Source: JAZNOQ01 sp045589215
GTDB taxonomy: Bacteria; Bacillota; Clostridia; Oscillospirales; CAG-272
Length of the DNA stretch: 14,329 bases
Assembly: GCA_045589215.1 (NCBI GenBank)
Contig: JAZNOQ010000042.1
Coordinates: forward strand, 1 to 14,329
Direction of reading: 5' to 3'
Below are positions 5,123-12,267 of this stretch, piece after piece. The position numbers and the translations under genes were made by a program. Positions within the stretch are counted from its first letter, which is position 1, and each line of letters opens with the position of its first letter. Under the pieces are notes generated by a model. The model saw only the letters and a list, made by a program, of their open reading frames with translations, was not told the origin of the DNA and did not search any database.

Positions 5123-6955
5123 ATGCCAAATGAAAAAAAGTTAATAGACCCTTTCATTCTTCAACGCTCTAATCCAATTTTATCAACATCCGAAAAAACT
5201 GTTTACGAGGACGATGAGAGGAAGTGGATACAGGAAGAAAATCCAGAAAATTTAAAGGTTGCTATGGATTTCTTTGACCCAGAATCAGACAAGTACTCTT
5301 TTATGCGAAATTATTCCGCCGCACAAATTTTAGGTACAAGTGTTGAAAGTAAATTCCGACTTTATGAACAACATTATCACAATTTTGTTCCAAAAAGCGA
5401 TACCCATTCGCCAAAAATCAAAGGACTCAAAGCTACAGTAAGCTTACCTTCTTCTGAAAAAATCGATGAATTGTTGAAATCCTCGGACCAAACCGATGAT
5501 AGTGTATCAGTTTCTCAATCAAGTATATCAACTTCTCACTCTGTTGATAAAATGACTGAGGATATCATCCTTTCCTTTCATGAAGCAAAAAAAGAAGAAA
5601 AGCGAAATCCTCGCAAAAGCGGAATCCCCACACCTTACGGGTGTATGCGAATATTAGAGGATTTTGAAACATTGGTATGTTTTGAACATTCTCTATATCT
5701 GCTTCGTAATGGAAGATTTGAGTTTTTAAACTATGATGATGCAGTCTCATTTCTAATGACATTTTTTGAGTATATGATGCCTGACTTGGGTACTACAGAC
5801 TTTCTAAAAAAAATTTATGAGTGTCTGCTAAGACATGAAAAAATACGACGTTCTCGCCAAGAAATTAATCCATGGCTTATAGGGTTCAACAATGGCTTTT
5901 GGGACATCAAACAGAAACATTTTTATAGTTCAGAATCACAACTCTTTACACCCTTTCAACTCAATGCAAACATTGTGTTTGAACCATTATCATGTCCTAT
6001 ATTTGATGCTTTTTTAGAAGAAACCTCATGTGGCGATCCTTTGTGGATAGAAACAGTGTGGGAGATTTTGGGCTATTGTCTTTCCCCAGACAATTCCGCG
6101 AAATCAATTTTTGTGTTTCAAGGCAAGATGCATACTGGAAAGTCTTTGATATCACAGCTTTTGGAAAACTTTTTTCCGGAAAACATTCGTAGTTCGATGG
6201 GAGTTGAAGAATTAGATCAGCCGTTTGGAGCATGTAATTTATTGGGAAAAACAATTTGCATTTCTCCGGATTTGCGATACGAATCCTTTAGAGGAAGTGC
6301 GGTGAGTTGGTTAAAACGCATTTCGGGTGGGGATACTATCACGACCGCTGTTAAATACAGACCCGATATGATTTCCTTCAAACCGCAAACACGCTTTCTA
6401 CTTTCAACCAATCATCCAATCCATTTAACATATCCAGACAAGGCTTTTATGAATCGTTTGGTTGTTGTTCCGTTTTTTAAAACAATTCCTCCCGAACGAC
6501 AAGATAAGGAGTTAATCGACAAAATTTTGTTAGAAAAAAGCGCAATTTTGCAAAAAGCATTGTGGTATGCAGAAAGATTGCGAAAGCGCAATTATGGTTT
6601 TGCAAAACGGTTTCCGATTAACATCAAAGAGTGCCTTGACACCAATGATGATTTTGAATTACCATACAACGAGAGTACTGTCTCTAACGAAACTTTAGCA
6701 ACCCTTATGCAAAAGTTTTTACTAAACAATGTTTGCGAAGTCACCGAGAGTTTTCTCCCTTTGAATACGATATACTCTGCATTCATCGAGAAAGGCATCA
6801 ATATCACAGTTCAACACTTTTCACAGCTTTGTTCTTCCCTCGTATCAGAACTGTTTCCCTCTTCTCAAAAAACAAAGCGCAGAGTCCCCGACGCACCTAA
6901 TCCTGTAAATGGATTTTTAGGATTGAAATTAAAAAATAATAATTTGGAGGTATAA
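5123..6955 (+). CDS. SF3/D5-like helicase (DUF5906 type, P4-primase C-terminal domain)
   Basis: 610 residues from ATG 5123 after AAGGAGG. The C-terminal half is a superfamily-3 helicase: Walker A GKMHTGKS (334-341), an acidic segment CISPDLRYES where Walker B is expected, RISGGDTITTAVKYRPD, motif C LLSTNHP (around 426-432) and FMNRLVVVPF with the likely Arg finger. The segment INPWLIGFNNGFWDI matches the D5 N-terminal helical region in front of the helicase. Residues 1-150 contain no primase motif and include a Ser-rich linker (about 120-140). Such proteins unwind replication origins of phages, plasmids, satellites and integrative elements; a partner primase would be expected elsewhere. A+T-rich like the preceding gene. 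The xis start lies two bases after its stop, so replication and excision genes appear co-transcribed. Confidence 0.88.
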   Translation: MPNEKKLIDPFILQRSNPILSTSEKTVYEDDERKWIQEENPENLKVAMDFFDPESDKYSFMRNYSAAQILGTSVESKFRLYEQHYHNFVPKSDTHSPKIKGLKATVSLPSSEKIDELLKSSDQTDDSVSVSQSSISTSHSVDKMTEDIILSFHEAKKEEKRNPRKSGIPTPYGCMRILEDFETLVCFEHSLYLLRNGRFEFLNYDDAVSFLMTFFEYMMPDLGTTDFLKKIYECLLRHEKIRRSRQEINPWLIGFNNGFWDIKQKHFYSSESQLFTPFQLNANIVFEPLSCPIFDAFLEETSCGDPLWIETVWEILGYCLSPDNSAKSIFVFQGKMHTGKSLISQLLENFFPENIRSSMGVEELDQPFGACNLLGKTICISPDLRYESFRGSAVSWLKRISGGDTITTAVKYRPDMISFKPQTRFLLSTNHPIHLTYPDKAFMNRLVVVPFFKTIPPERQDKELIDKILLEKSAILQKALWYAERLRKRNYGFAKRFPINIKECLDTNDDFELPYNESTVSNETLATLMQKFLLNNVCEVTESFLPLNTIYSAFIEKGINITVQHFSQLCSSLVSELFPSSQKTKRRVPDAPNPVNGFLGLKLKNNNLEV

Positions 6956-6957
6956 TT

Positions 6958-7242
6958 ATGAACAAAAACTCTATCCCCCGTATGATGACGATCCCCGAGA
7001 TTGCCAAAACAGGTCTGCTGCCCGAACATGCTTTACGCGTAATGGTCAAGAACGGTGACATTCCCGCTGTATATTCGGGGGCAAAAGCTTTCATTAATTT
7101 TGACAATCTCTGTCAGAAACTCTCTCAAATGGGTGCAGTTGAACCATCGAAAAAGGCAATAAATATCATTGAAACGCGTAGCCCCGACTTTGAAAAGCAT
7201 AGGTTTGGCGGCTACCGCTACAACGCTATGGGAGGTAATTAA
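6958..7242 (+). CDS. Excisionase-like helix-turn-helix protein
   Basis: 94 residues from ATG 6958, with GGAGG at 6946-6950 inside the end of the helicase gene. Residues 9-55 (MMTIPEIAKTGLLPEHALRV onward, then KNGDIPAVYSGAKAFINFDNL) are a winged HTH of the excisionase / MerR-like kind: a helix, a turn, a recognition helix, then a strand with a substrate-like G-x-K. The basic tail (FEKHRFGGYRY) is usual. Known: such proteins bend attachment-site DNA and steer the integrase towards excision. The gene lies directly before int, and its own stop region carries the int ribosome site. Base composition is closer to the left part of the element than to the A+T-rich helicase gene. Confidence 0.8.
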   Translation: MNKNSIPRMMTIPEIAKTGLLPEHALRVMVKNGDIPAVYSGAKAFINFDNLCQKLSQMGAVEPSKKAINIIETRSPDFEKHRFGGYRYNAMGGN

Positions 7243-7243
7243 T

Positions 7244-8428
7244 TTGGCAACCGCAACGAGAAAGGTTGCGACAGGAATCCGCAAACGCGGTGAAACTTAT
7301 GAGTTCACCGTGTCTGCGGGATTCGATGGGAGCGGTAAGCATATTCGCAACTATACCACCTTTATCGCTCCCGAGGGCGTTTCAGAGACAAAGGCTGACA
7401 AGCTAGCAATCGAGGCTTATATGGAATTTGCAAAGAAAGCCAAGGGCAACAAGGCGTTTGGTGAAAATATGAAATTCAATCATTTATGTGACATCTATTT
7501 CACCGAATACGCTCCTAACAAGCTAAAGCCTGTCACCGCCGAACATTACAAATCTAACGTAAAAAATCATATTGCACCTTTGTTTGGAAACAAGAAATTG
7601 AAGGACATTACAACATCCGACGTTTCAGCTTTCCTTACAAGTCTTACTTGCAAACCGCTCACGGCAAAGAAAATCAAGATCGTTTTTCACAGCATTATGA
7701 AGTACGCCGTCAGCCAAAAGTATATTGCTTCAAACCCTTGCGGTGGTGCAATATGGAAAGAGGTCACAGAACAAGAATTTGGCGAGATCGAGAACGTGCT
7801 GACTTTGCAACAGGCGCAGAAGCTACTCAAAATGCTTGAGGAGTATTCCCCCTTCAACACCATTGTCAAGCTCTTGATGTTTACGGGTATGCGCTCGGGT
7901 GAATGCCTCGGCTTACGTTGGGATTCCATTGACTTTGACAGAAAGACGATCTTCATTGACAAAACGCTCTCCTACGCCAACAACACTTGGTTCTTAACAT
8001 CACCGAAAACACCACGTAGTACACGAACAATCTGCATTGACGATACTGCAATTTCAATCCTGTTAAAGCATAAGGAGGAACAGGACAAACAGAAGGAGAT
8101 CGTCGGGGATGCGTGGCAACATCCTGAGCTTGTCTTTACAAGCTGTACGGGGCATTGGTATGACCGTAGCCTTTTGAACACACAGTTTAGACGATACATA
8201 GACAGGCACAAGGACGAGCTTGGTCTGACACATAATCTCACCATTCACGGATTACGGCATACCAATGCCGCGCTACTCTTATACGCAGGCGAGGACATTG
8301 AGAACATATCCGCTCACCTCGGTCACGCGAGCGCGGATATTACGTCGAGAGTGTACGCCCATATGTATGCCGAGGTCAAGGTCAGAATGGCAAAGACCGT
8401 TTCCAACGCCCTGTTTGGAAACACTTAA
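7244..8428 (+). CDS. int: Tyrosine recombinase / integrase
   Basis: The best start is TTG 7244: GGAGG at 7231-7235 stands eight bases before it, inside the end of xis, and the frame upstream reads into the xis gene. The 394 residues comprise an arm-type DNA-binding domain (about 8-65, IRKRGETYEFTVSAGFDGSG), a core-binding SAM-like domain (about 76-180, FNHLCDIYFTEYAPNKLKPV onward) and the catalytic domain with Arg217 (TGMRSGE), the SPKTPRSTR lysine hairpin, HGLRH (His335, Arg338), LGHAS (His361) and nucleophile Tyr371 (SRVYAH). All catalytic residues are intact, so it should be active. This architecture is that of Tn916-/phage-type integrases of Bacillota. It lies about 85 bp from rpsI, whose 3' end is the presumed target. 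Confidence 0.95.
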   Translation: MATATRKVATGIRKRGETYEFTVSAGFDGSGKHIRNYTTFIAPEGVSETKADKLAIEAYMEFAKKAKGNKAFGENMKFNHLCDIYFTEYAPNKLKPVTAEHYKSNVKNHIAPLFGNKKLKDITTSDVSAFLTSLTCKPLTAKKIKIVFHSIMKYAVSQKYIASNPCGGAIWKEVTEQEFGEIENVLTLQQAQKLLKMLEEYSPFNTIVKLLMFTGMRSGECLGLRWDSIDFDRKTIFIDKTLSYANNTWFLTSPKTPRSTRTICIDDTAISILLKHKEEQDKQKEIVGDAWQHPELVFTSCTGHWYDRSLLNTQFRRYIDRHKDELGLTHNLTIHGLRHTNAALLLYAGEDIENISAHLGHASADITSRVYAHMYAEVKVRMAKTVSNALFGNT

Positions 8429-8435
8429 AACACTA

Positions 8436-8455
8436 TTTGCGGCAATTTTGCGGCA
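8436..8455. repeat. Tandem TTTGCGGCA repeats: probable integrase arm-type sites
   Basis: TTTGCGGCA occurs at 8436-8444 and again at 8447-8455, an 11-bp period (one helical turn), just after the int stop and inside the element end. Short direct repeats in this place are what the N-terminal domain of tyrosine integrases binds. Assignment by position and spacing only. Confidence 0.55.
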
Positions 8456-8464
8456 GACAGATAG

Positions 8465-8503
8465 AAAAAACCCCCGAAAACCCAGTGTTTTCGGGGGTAT
8501 TTT
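8465..8503. terminator. Bidirectional terminator between int and rpsI
   Basis: CCCCCGAAAAC (8471-8481) pairs perfectly with GTTTTCGGGGG (8487-8497) around CCAGT. On the minus strand a run of six T follows, making a strong terminator for rplM-rpsI. On the plus strand only ATTTTG follows, enough for int. Whether it belongs to the host or was brought in by the element is undecided. Confidence 0.88.
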
Positions 8504-8508
8504 GAGAA

Positions 8509-8535
8509 AATAATTATCTCTTGGAGAACTGAGGT
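8509..8535. other. Presumed attachment site (attR/attL core) at the rpsI 3' end
   Basis: The last codons of rpsI (complement of TTATCTCTTGGAGAACTG) abut the int-side end of the element, and the rpsI frame is intact to its stop. Integration that duplicates the end of a coding gene leaves exactly this picture. The core length cannot be set because the other copy is outside the window. Confidence 0.55.
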
Positions 8536-8915
8536 GCGCGGCGAGCTGCCTTGAGTCCGTACTTCTTTCTTTCCTTCATACGAGGATCACGGGTCAGGAA
8601 GCCTGCTGCCTTCAGAGCTGCACGGTAGCTGTCGTCAGCCTTGAGGAGCGCACGGGAGAGGCCATGGCGGATCGCGCCTGCCTGGCCGGAGATACCGCCG
8701 CCCGATACGAGAGCGATGATATCAAACTTACCCTCGGTGCCGGTAACGCTGAAGGGCTGGTTTACGATCAGCTTCAGGGTCTCAAGACCGAAGTAATCGT
8801 CGATGTCACGGCCGTTGATGGTGATAACACCGGTGCCGGGAACAATACGAACACGGGCGGTAGAATGCTTACGTCTGCCGGTTCCGTAGAAATAAGGCTT
8901 TAAGCTAGTATACAT
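8514..8915 (-). CDS. rpsI: 30S ribosomal protein S9
   Basis: 133 residues, close to the usual 130. Family marks are YGTGRRKHSTARVRIVPGTG at the start, INGRDIDDYF, VSGGGISGQAGAIRHGLSRA, and the basic tail ending RAPQFSKR, whose C-terminal Lys-Arg reaches the P-site tRNA. GGGAGG precedes ATG (8915) by nine bases. The gene follows rplM after 17 bases, the usual order for this operon. The 3' end is intact although the mobile element abuts it, so the insertion has preserved the product. Confidence 0.98.
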   Translation of the reverse strand: MYTSLKPYFYGTGRRKHSTARVRIVPGTGVITINGRDIDDYFGLETLKLIVNQPFSVTGTEGKFDIIALVSGGGISGQAGAIRHGLSRALLKADDSYRAALKAAGFLTRDPRMKERKKYGLKAARRAPQFSKR

Positions 8916-8932
8916 ATTCGAAGTCCTCCCTT

Positions 8933-9361
8933 TTAGATTTCAACAGCGGTGGGCTGCTGTGCTGCCTGGTTGTGCTCTGCGCCTGCATAGACCTTCAGAC
9001 GGGTGAAGGACTTTGCGCCGATGCTGTTGTGGGGAAGCATTCCCTTAACAGCGTACTCCATTGCGAGCTCGGGCTTCTTTGCCATAAGCTCCTTGTACTG
9101 AACCGACTTCAGACCGCCGATCCAACCGGAGTGATGATAGTGGTACTTCTGCTCCATCTTCTTGCCGGACAGGGTTGCCTGTGCAGCGTTGATGATGATG
9201 ACGAATTCACCGCAGTCAACGTGGGGGGTGAACTCGGGGCGGTGCTTACCGCGAAGAATGTTAGCGGCAGCTGCAGCAACACGGCCGAGGGGCTTGCCCG
9301 CCGCGTCGATGACATACCATTTACGCGAAATGGTCTCTACCTTTGCCATATAAGTGGACAT
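8933..9361 (-). CDS. rplM: 50S ribosomal protein L13
   Basis: 142 residues, the standard length, when started at ATG 9361 (product begins MSTYMAKVETISRKWYVIDA). An upstream in-frame TTG would place the GGAGG ribosome site inside the gene, so it is rejected. Conserved blocks: KWYVIDAAGKPLGRVA, ILRGKHRPEFTPHVDCGEFV, VINA-like INAAQATLSGKK, YHHSGWIGG, and AVKGMLPHN with LKVYAGAEHNQAAQQP near the end. Binds 23S rRNA early in 50S assembly. First gene of the rplM-rpsI operon, with its own consensus promoter and a short leader hairpin that may allow autoregulation. Confidence 0.98.
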   Translation of the reverse strand: MSTYMAKVETISRKWYVIDAAGKPLGRVAAAAANILRGKHRPEFTPHVDCGEFVIIINAAQATLSGKKMEQKYHYHHSGWIGGLKSVQYKELMAKKPELAMEYAVKGMLPHNSIGAKSFTRLKVYAGAEHNQAAQQPTAVEI

Positions 9362-9389
9362 TTTCGATTCCTCCAAATTAGAATTCTCC

Positions 9390-9406
9390 GTTCCGCACAG
9401 CGGAAC
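9390..9406 (-). promoter_or_regulatory. rplM leader hairpin (possible L13 autoregulatory leader)
   Basis: GTTCCGC and GCGGAAC form a perfect 7-bp stem with a 3-base loop in the roughly 58-base untranslated leader, about 20 bases before the GGAGG site. Bacillota rplM genes are known to carry L13 leader structures. Whether this one is the same element needs a covariance search. Confidence 0.45.
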
Positions 9407-9426
9407 ATCTTATTTTTGACTGTAAT

Positions 9427-9455
9427 ATTATAACACACCCCCCCGTGTTTGTCAA
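9427..9455 (-). promoter_or_regulatory. Consensus sigma-A promoter of rplM-rpsI
   Basis: On the minus strand TTGACA (9450-9455) and TATAAT (9427-9432) are both perfect and separated by exactly 17 bp. The spacer holds seven consecutive G (minus strand) flanked by ACAC/GTGT. Expected start near 9420. Such a strong promoter fits a ribosomal protein operon. Confidence 0.93.
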
Positions 9456-9503
9456 TACCTTTTTTCAAAATTTTTCGATTATTTTAATTTTGATATAGGT
9501 ATG

Positions 9504-9545
9504 CTCTCGTTTTCTCGTTTTTCCTCGTTTTTTCTCCGTTTTTCA
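9504..9545. repeat. Degenerate CTCGTTTT tandem repeats
   Basis: Four units of the form CTC(C)GTTTT(T) follow one another with T-runs of about 4, 5, 6 and 5, in the divergent spacer between rplM and the S1-domain gene. Low-complexity slippage or a curved-DNA upstream element are both possible. No coding potential. Confidence 0.5.
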
Positions 9546-9636
9546 GATATGCGATTTATTATTTTTTTGTTCTGTTCATCGAAAAACGCGCATAGAATCT
9601 ACCGTAGATCACAAAAAAAGCAAGGAGAACGAAGGA

Positions 9637-10668
9637 ATGATACGACAGTTTCCCTTCAGCGAATTCCCGTATGAAAGGACCGACCCCGGTTGTACATACA
9701 AAACCCCATATCTGCCCGAGGGCAGTCTCGCTTCCGACCCAAGAAATCTTGAATACAGGACCTCTCTCGCAGGACTCGAAAAGGCACAGCGCGAGGGTCG
9801 TATCATAGAAGCCCCCGTCACACTCTGCGATCACAGATTTCGGCTGCACGTCGAGCTGTTCCCCGGGGCTGACGGTGTCATCGAGCGCGAGGAATGCCTC
9901 CATACCCGCGAGGGCGAATCGGTCAAGGACATTGCCATCCTCACCCGCGTCGGGAAATCCGCCGCCTGCAAGGTGCTTTCGATCGATAAGCGCGAGGACG
10001 GCGGCGTGACCGTTCACCTTTCACGCAGAAAGGCGCAGGAGGACTGCGCCGCGCACTACCTTTCGGGACTTAGGCCGGGTGATCTGATCCCCGCCAAGGT
10101 CACCCATCTCGAGCCCTTCGGTGCCTTTTGCGACATCGGATGCGGTGTGGTCGCCCTTCTCTCGGTCGACTCGATCTCGGTGTCACGGATCTCGCATCCG
10201 CGCGACCGCCTCACCCCGGGAGACCGCATCACGGTGGCGGTCAAATCGATCGACCGCGAGCAAAACCGTATCTTTCTCACGATGAAGGAGCTACTCGGAA
10301 CGTGGGAGGAGAACGCCGCGCTTTTCGAAGCGGGAGAGACCGTCGCGGGCATCGTGCGCTCGATCGAGCCGTACGGCGTATTCGTCGAGCTTGCGCCGAA
10401 CCTTGCGGGCCTCGCGGAGCACGGCGCATCCGATACCTCTGAATTCCCCTCGATCGGCACACCCGTCGCAGTCTATATCAAAAGCATTCTGCCCGAGCGC
10501 ATGAAGATCAAGCTCGTTCTGATCGATCCCATCGAGACCGAGCTTCCGCGCCCCTCGGCAAAAAAATCGCTCCGCTACTTTGTAGATCCGCGCGTCACGC
10601 CGCATCTGAGCGTTTTCCGTTATTCCCCCGCCTCCTCTCCGCGTGTGATCGAAACGCGGTTCGACTGA
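9637..10668 (+). CDS. S1-domain RNA-binding protein (ribosomal S1-like)
   Basis: 343 residues from ATG 9637 after AAGGAGA. Three S1-type regions are visible. A degenerate one lies at about 57-130 (LHVELFPGADGVIEREECLH onward, ending LSRRKAQEDC, a signature I know from short S1 homologues of Clostridia). A canonical one spans about 148-218 (GDLIPAKVTHLEPFGAFCDI ... ISHPRDRLTPGDRI ... NRIFLTMKELLGTW). A third is at about 233-296 (GETVAGIVRSIEPYGVFVEL ... GTPVAVYIKS). It is shorter than the 4-6 domain S1 of Gram-negatives. Likely cytoplasmic and involved in mRNA or ribosome binding. It is divergent from rplM and ends in its own terminator; gene assignment beyond S1-like is not justified. Confidence 0.88.
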   Translation: MIRQFPFSEFPYERTDPGCTYKTPYLPEGSLASDPRNLEYRTSLAGLEKAQREGRIIEAPVTLCDHRFRLHVELFPGADGVIEREECLHTREGESVKDIAILTRVGKSAACKVLSIDKREDGGVTVHLSRRKAQEDCAAHYLSGLRPGDLIPAKVTHLEPFGAFCDIGCGVVALLSVDSISVSRISHPRDRLTPGDRITVAVKSIDREQNRIFLTMKELLGTWEENAALFEAGETVAGIVRSIEPYGVFVELAPNLAGLAEHGASDTSEFPSIGTPVAVYIKSILPERMKIKLVLIDPIETELPRPSAKKSLRYFVDPRVTPHLSVFRYSPASSPRVIETRFD

Positions 10669-10670
10669 TC

Positions 10671-10716
10671 AAAAAAAGGGCTGATTCACTGAATAAGTGA
10701 ATCAGCCCCTATCTGT
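10671..10716. terminator. Bidirectional terminator between convergent S1-like and MATE genes
   Basis: GGGCTGATTCACT (10678-10690) pairs perfectly over 13 bp with 10696-10708 around GAATA. The plus side is followed by CTATCTGTTTTT and the minus side by TTTTTTTGATC, so it serves both convergent genes. Confidence 0.93.
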
Positions 10717-10718
10717 TT

Positions 10719-12086
10719 TTATTCCCCATCCTTTGGCATATGGTGGCAGAAGATAAGCATCATAGGCAGCGACACGATCGCCGCCGTCAGATATGCAAGC
10801 GGCTGCGAGATCTCGATGCCGAGAATATCAAGAAACTGCGGAAGTATGAGGCACAGCGGAATAAAGACAAGTCCGCTTTGAATGCAGGAAAGGATGAGCG
10901 CAGGCACACTCTTTCCGATGCTTTGGAAGAGCATCGTCGCAACGACCGAGATCGGCAGAACGGGCAAGATCGCACACTGAATGCGAAGCGCTACGCTTCC
11001 GATCGCCACGACCTCCACATCGTTCCCGAAGAGCGCGATGATCTGCGGCGCAAAGAGGAAGCAGCAAGCGGCAATGAGCCCGATGAACGCAGCCCCGAAC
11101 CAAAGCGTAAAGAAGGTTCCCTTCTTCACACGCGAATACCTTTTCGCACCGTAATTGAAGGCGGCGACGGGCTGAAAGCCCTGACCGATCCCAAGTCCGA
11201 CGCTGAAAATGAGGCTCGACGTTCTGCCGACGTATCCCATCGCGGCGATCGCGGCATCTCCGAACGCCTTCGCCTGAAGGTTCAGCACCATCGTCGAAAC
11301 GCTGTTGAGTCCCTGCCGTGCAAGGCTCGGAAGTCCCATCACAATGATATTCAGAAGGGTTCTGAGGTGCGGTACAAGGAAACAGCCGAGCGAGATCCTG
11401 CTTTCGGTCTTGCGAAGCAGGAATACCGACAAAAGGAGCGCGAAGGAGACGTACTGCGACAGCGCAGTCGCGAGTCCCGCGCCTGCGATATTCATACCAA
11501 GCTTGAATATAAAGATCGGGTCGAGCGCGATGTTCAGAATACCGCCCGTCGTGAGCCCGATCATCGCGAGAAGTGCCTTACCCTCGTATCGCAGGATGTT
11601 ATTCAGCACACAGCTCGCCGTCATCGCGGGGGCTGCGAGGAAGATGTAGAATGCATAATCCATCGCGTGCGGCAGAATGGTCTCGGTACTGCCGAGGAGT
11701 CGCATCAGGGGCTCGAGGAAGATGAGTCCGAGTGCCATAATGACGGTACCGCAGGCGAGGGCGTAGAAAAACCCAACCGATGCGTATTCGCTTGCCTTTT
11801 TCGTTTGCCGTTCCCCAAGCAGACGGCTGATATAGCTCCCCGCCCCGTGTCCGAACATAAATCCGAACGCCTGTAAGATCGCCATCACACCGAACACGAT
11901 GCTCGTCGCACCGCCCGCACTGCGTGAGATCTGGCTGACGAAATACGAGTCCGCCATATTGTAAACATTTGTGATCAGCATATTGACCGTCGTCGGAAGC
12001 CCGAGCATCAAAACGAGCTTCGCCACGGGCGTTTCGGTCATTTTGCGGTATTGCGCTTCACTGCTTACGCCGCTATGTCCTGCCAT
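10719..12086 (-). CDS. MATE family efflux transporter
   Basis: 455 residues with about 12 hydrophobic helices in two halves, as expected for the family. The N-terminal region (PVAKLVLMLGLPTTVNMLIT, NMADSYFVSQIS) and the repeats around GLPSLARQGLNSVSTMVLNL and GLGIGQGFQPVAAFNYGAKR are typical of the MepA/DinF-like branch. Cation-driven (Na+ or H+) export of drugs or small organic cations across the cytoplasmic membrane is the family role; the substrate cannot be read here. The start at 12086 has GGAGG five bases upstream. It is a single-gene unit with an extended -10 promoter and a shared terminator at its end. Confidence 0.95.
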   Translation of the reverse strand: MAGHSGVSSEAQYRKMTETPVAKLVLMLGLPTTVNMLITNVYNMADSYFVSQISRSAGGATSIVFGVMAILQAFGFMFGHGAGSYISRLLGERQTKKASEYASVGFFYALACGTVIMALGLIFLEPLMRLLGSTETILPHAMDYAFYIFLAAPAMTASCVLNNILRYEGKALLAMIGLTTGGILNIALDPIFIFKLGMNIAGAGLATALSQYVSFALLLSVFLLRKTESRISLGCFLVPHLRTLLNIIVMGLPSLARQGLNSVSTMVLNLQAKAFGDAAIAAMGYVGRTSSLIFSVGLGIGQGFQPVAAFNYGAKRYSRVKKGTFFTLWFGAAFIGLIAACCFLFAPQIIALFGNDVEVVAIGSVALRIQCAILPVLPISVVATMLFQSIGKSVPALILSCIQSGLVFIPLCLILPQFLDILGIEISQPLAYLTAAIVSLPMMLIFCHHMPKDGE

Positions 12087-12122
12087 ACCGTCCTCCGTTA
12101 TTTTCTAGGATCCAATGTATTG

Positions 12123-12131
12123 ATTATAGCA
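12123..12131 (-). promoter_or_regulatory. Extended -10 promoter of the MATE gene
   Basis: On the minus strand TGCTATAAT is a full extended -10 about 37 bases before the start codon. The hexamer 17 bp upstream does not resemble TTGACA. Confidence 0.65.
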
Positions 12132-12201
12132 CATTCCGCCCCATATTTCTCGCGTTTTTTGTGAACAATTCTTTTTTTCGCAAATTTTCCGCAAATCCCG
12201 C

Positions 12202-12238
12202 AAAAAAGCGGGCGGCTCACAGCACCGTGAGCCGCCCG
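12202..12238 (-). terminator. Terminator of the phosphoglycerol transferase gene
   Basis: CGGGCGGCTCAC (12209-12220) pairs over 12 bp with 12227-12238, followed on the minus strand by CTTTTTTG. A small alternative stem, CCCGC (12197-12201) with GCGGG (12208-12212), overlaps its foot. A wider inverted repeat, GAACAATT (12163-12170) with AATTGTTC (12247-12254), encloses the whole unit. Confidence 0.9.
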
Positions 12239-12267
12239 AAAGCGACAATTGTTCTCAAGATCTCGGC

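Larger units (their letters stand above)
1..8513. mobile_element. Integrated mobile element (ICE/island type), right-hand part, inserted at the 3' end of rpsI
   Basis: Seen: an excisionase-like gene and a tyrosine integrase sit at the right end, directly against the 3' end of rpsI. Upstream are a serine recombinase, a DUF3846 protein, an SF3 helicase and an amidoligase/amidotransferase pair, all on the plus strand, while the ribosomal genes run the other way. Known: integrases of this class commonly recombine at the 3' end of conserved genes, and DUF3846 and small resolvases are frequent in Clostridia conjugative elements. Inferred: the boundary is at or just inside the rpsI end. The left end is not in the window, so total size and conjugation ability cannot be judged. 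No second copy of the rpsI 3' sequence is visible inside the window. Confidence 0.78.

Noticed and set aside
8465..8503. Terminator as part of the attachment site core
   Set aside because: The stem serves both converging genes and lies before the rpsI stop; without the second att copy nothing shows that it is duplicated.
8972..9433. Plus-strand open frame opposite rplM, running into its promoter
   Set aside because: Antisense to a certain ribosomal protein gene; no ribosome site and no recognisable domain.
10740..11876. Long plus-strand open frame (378 residues) opposite the MATE gene
   Set aside because: It is antisense to a clear transporter, its product is an Arg/Glu-rich low-complexity string, and there is no ribosome site. 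High G+C makes such shadow frames common.
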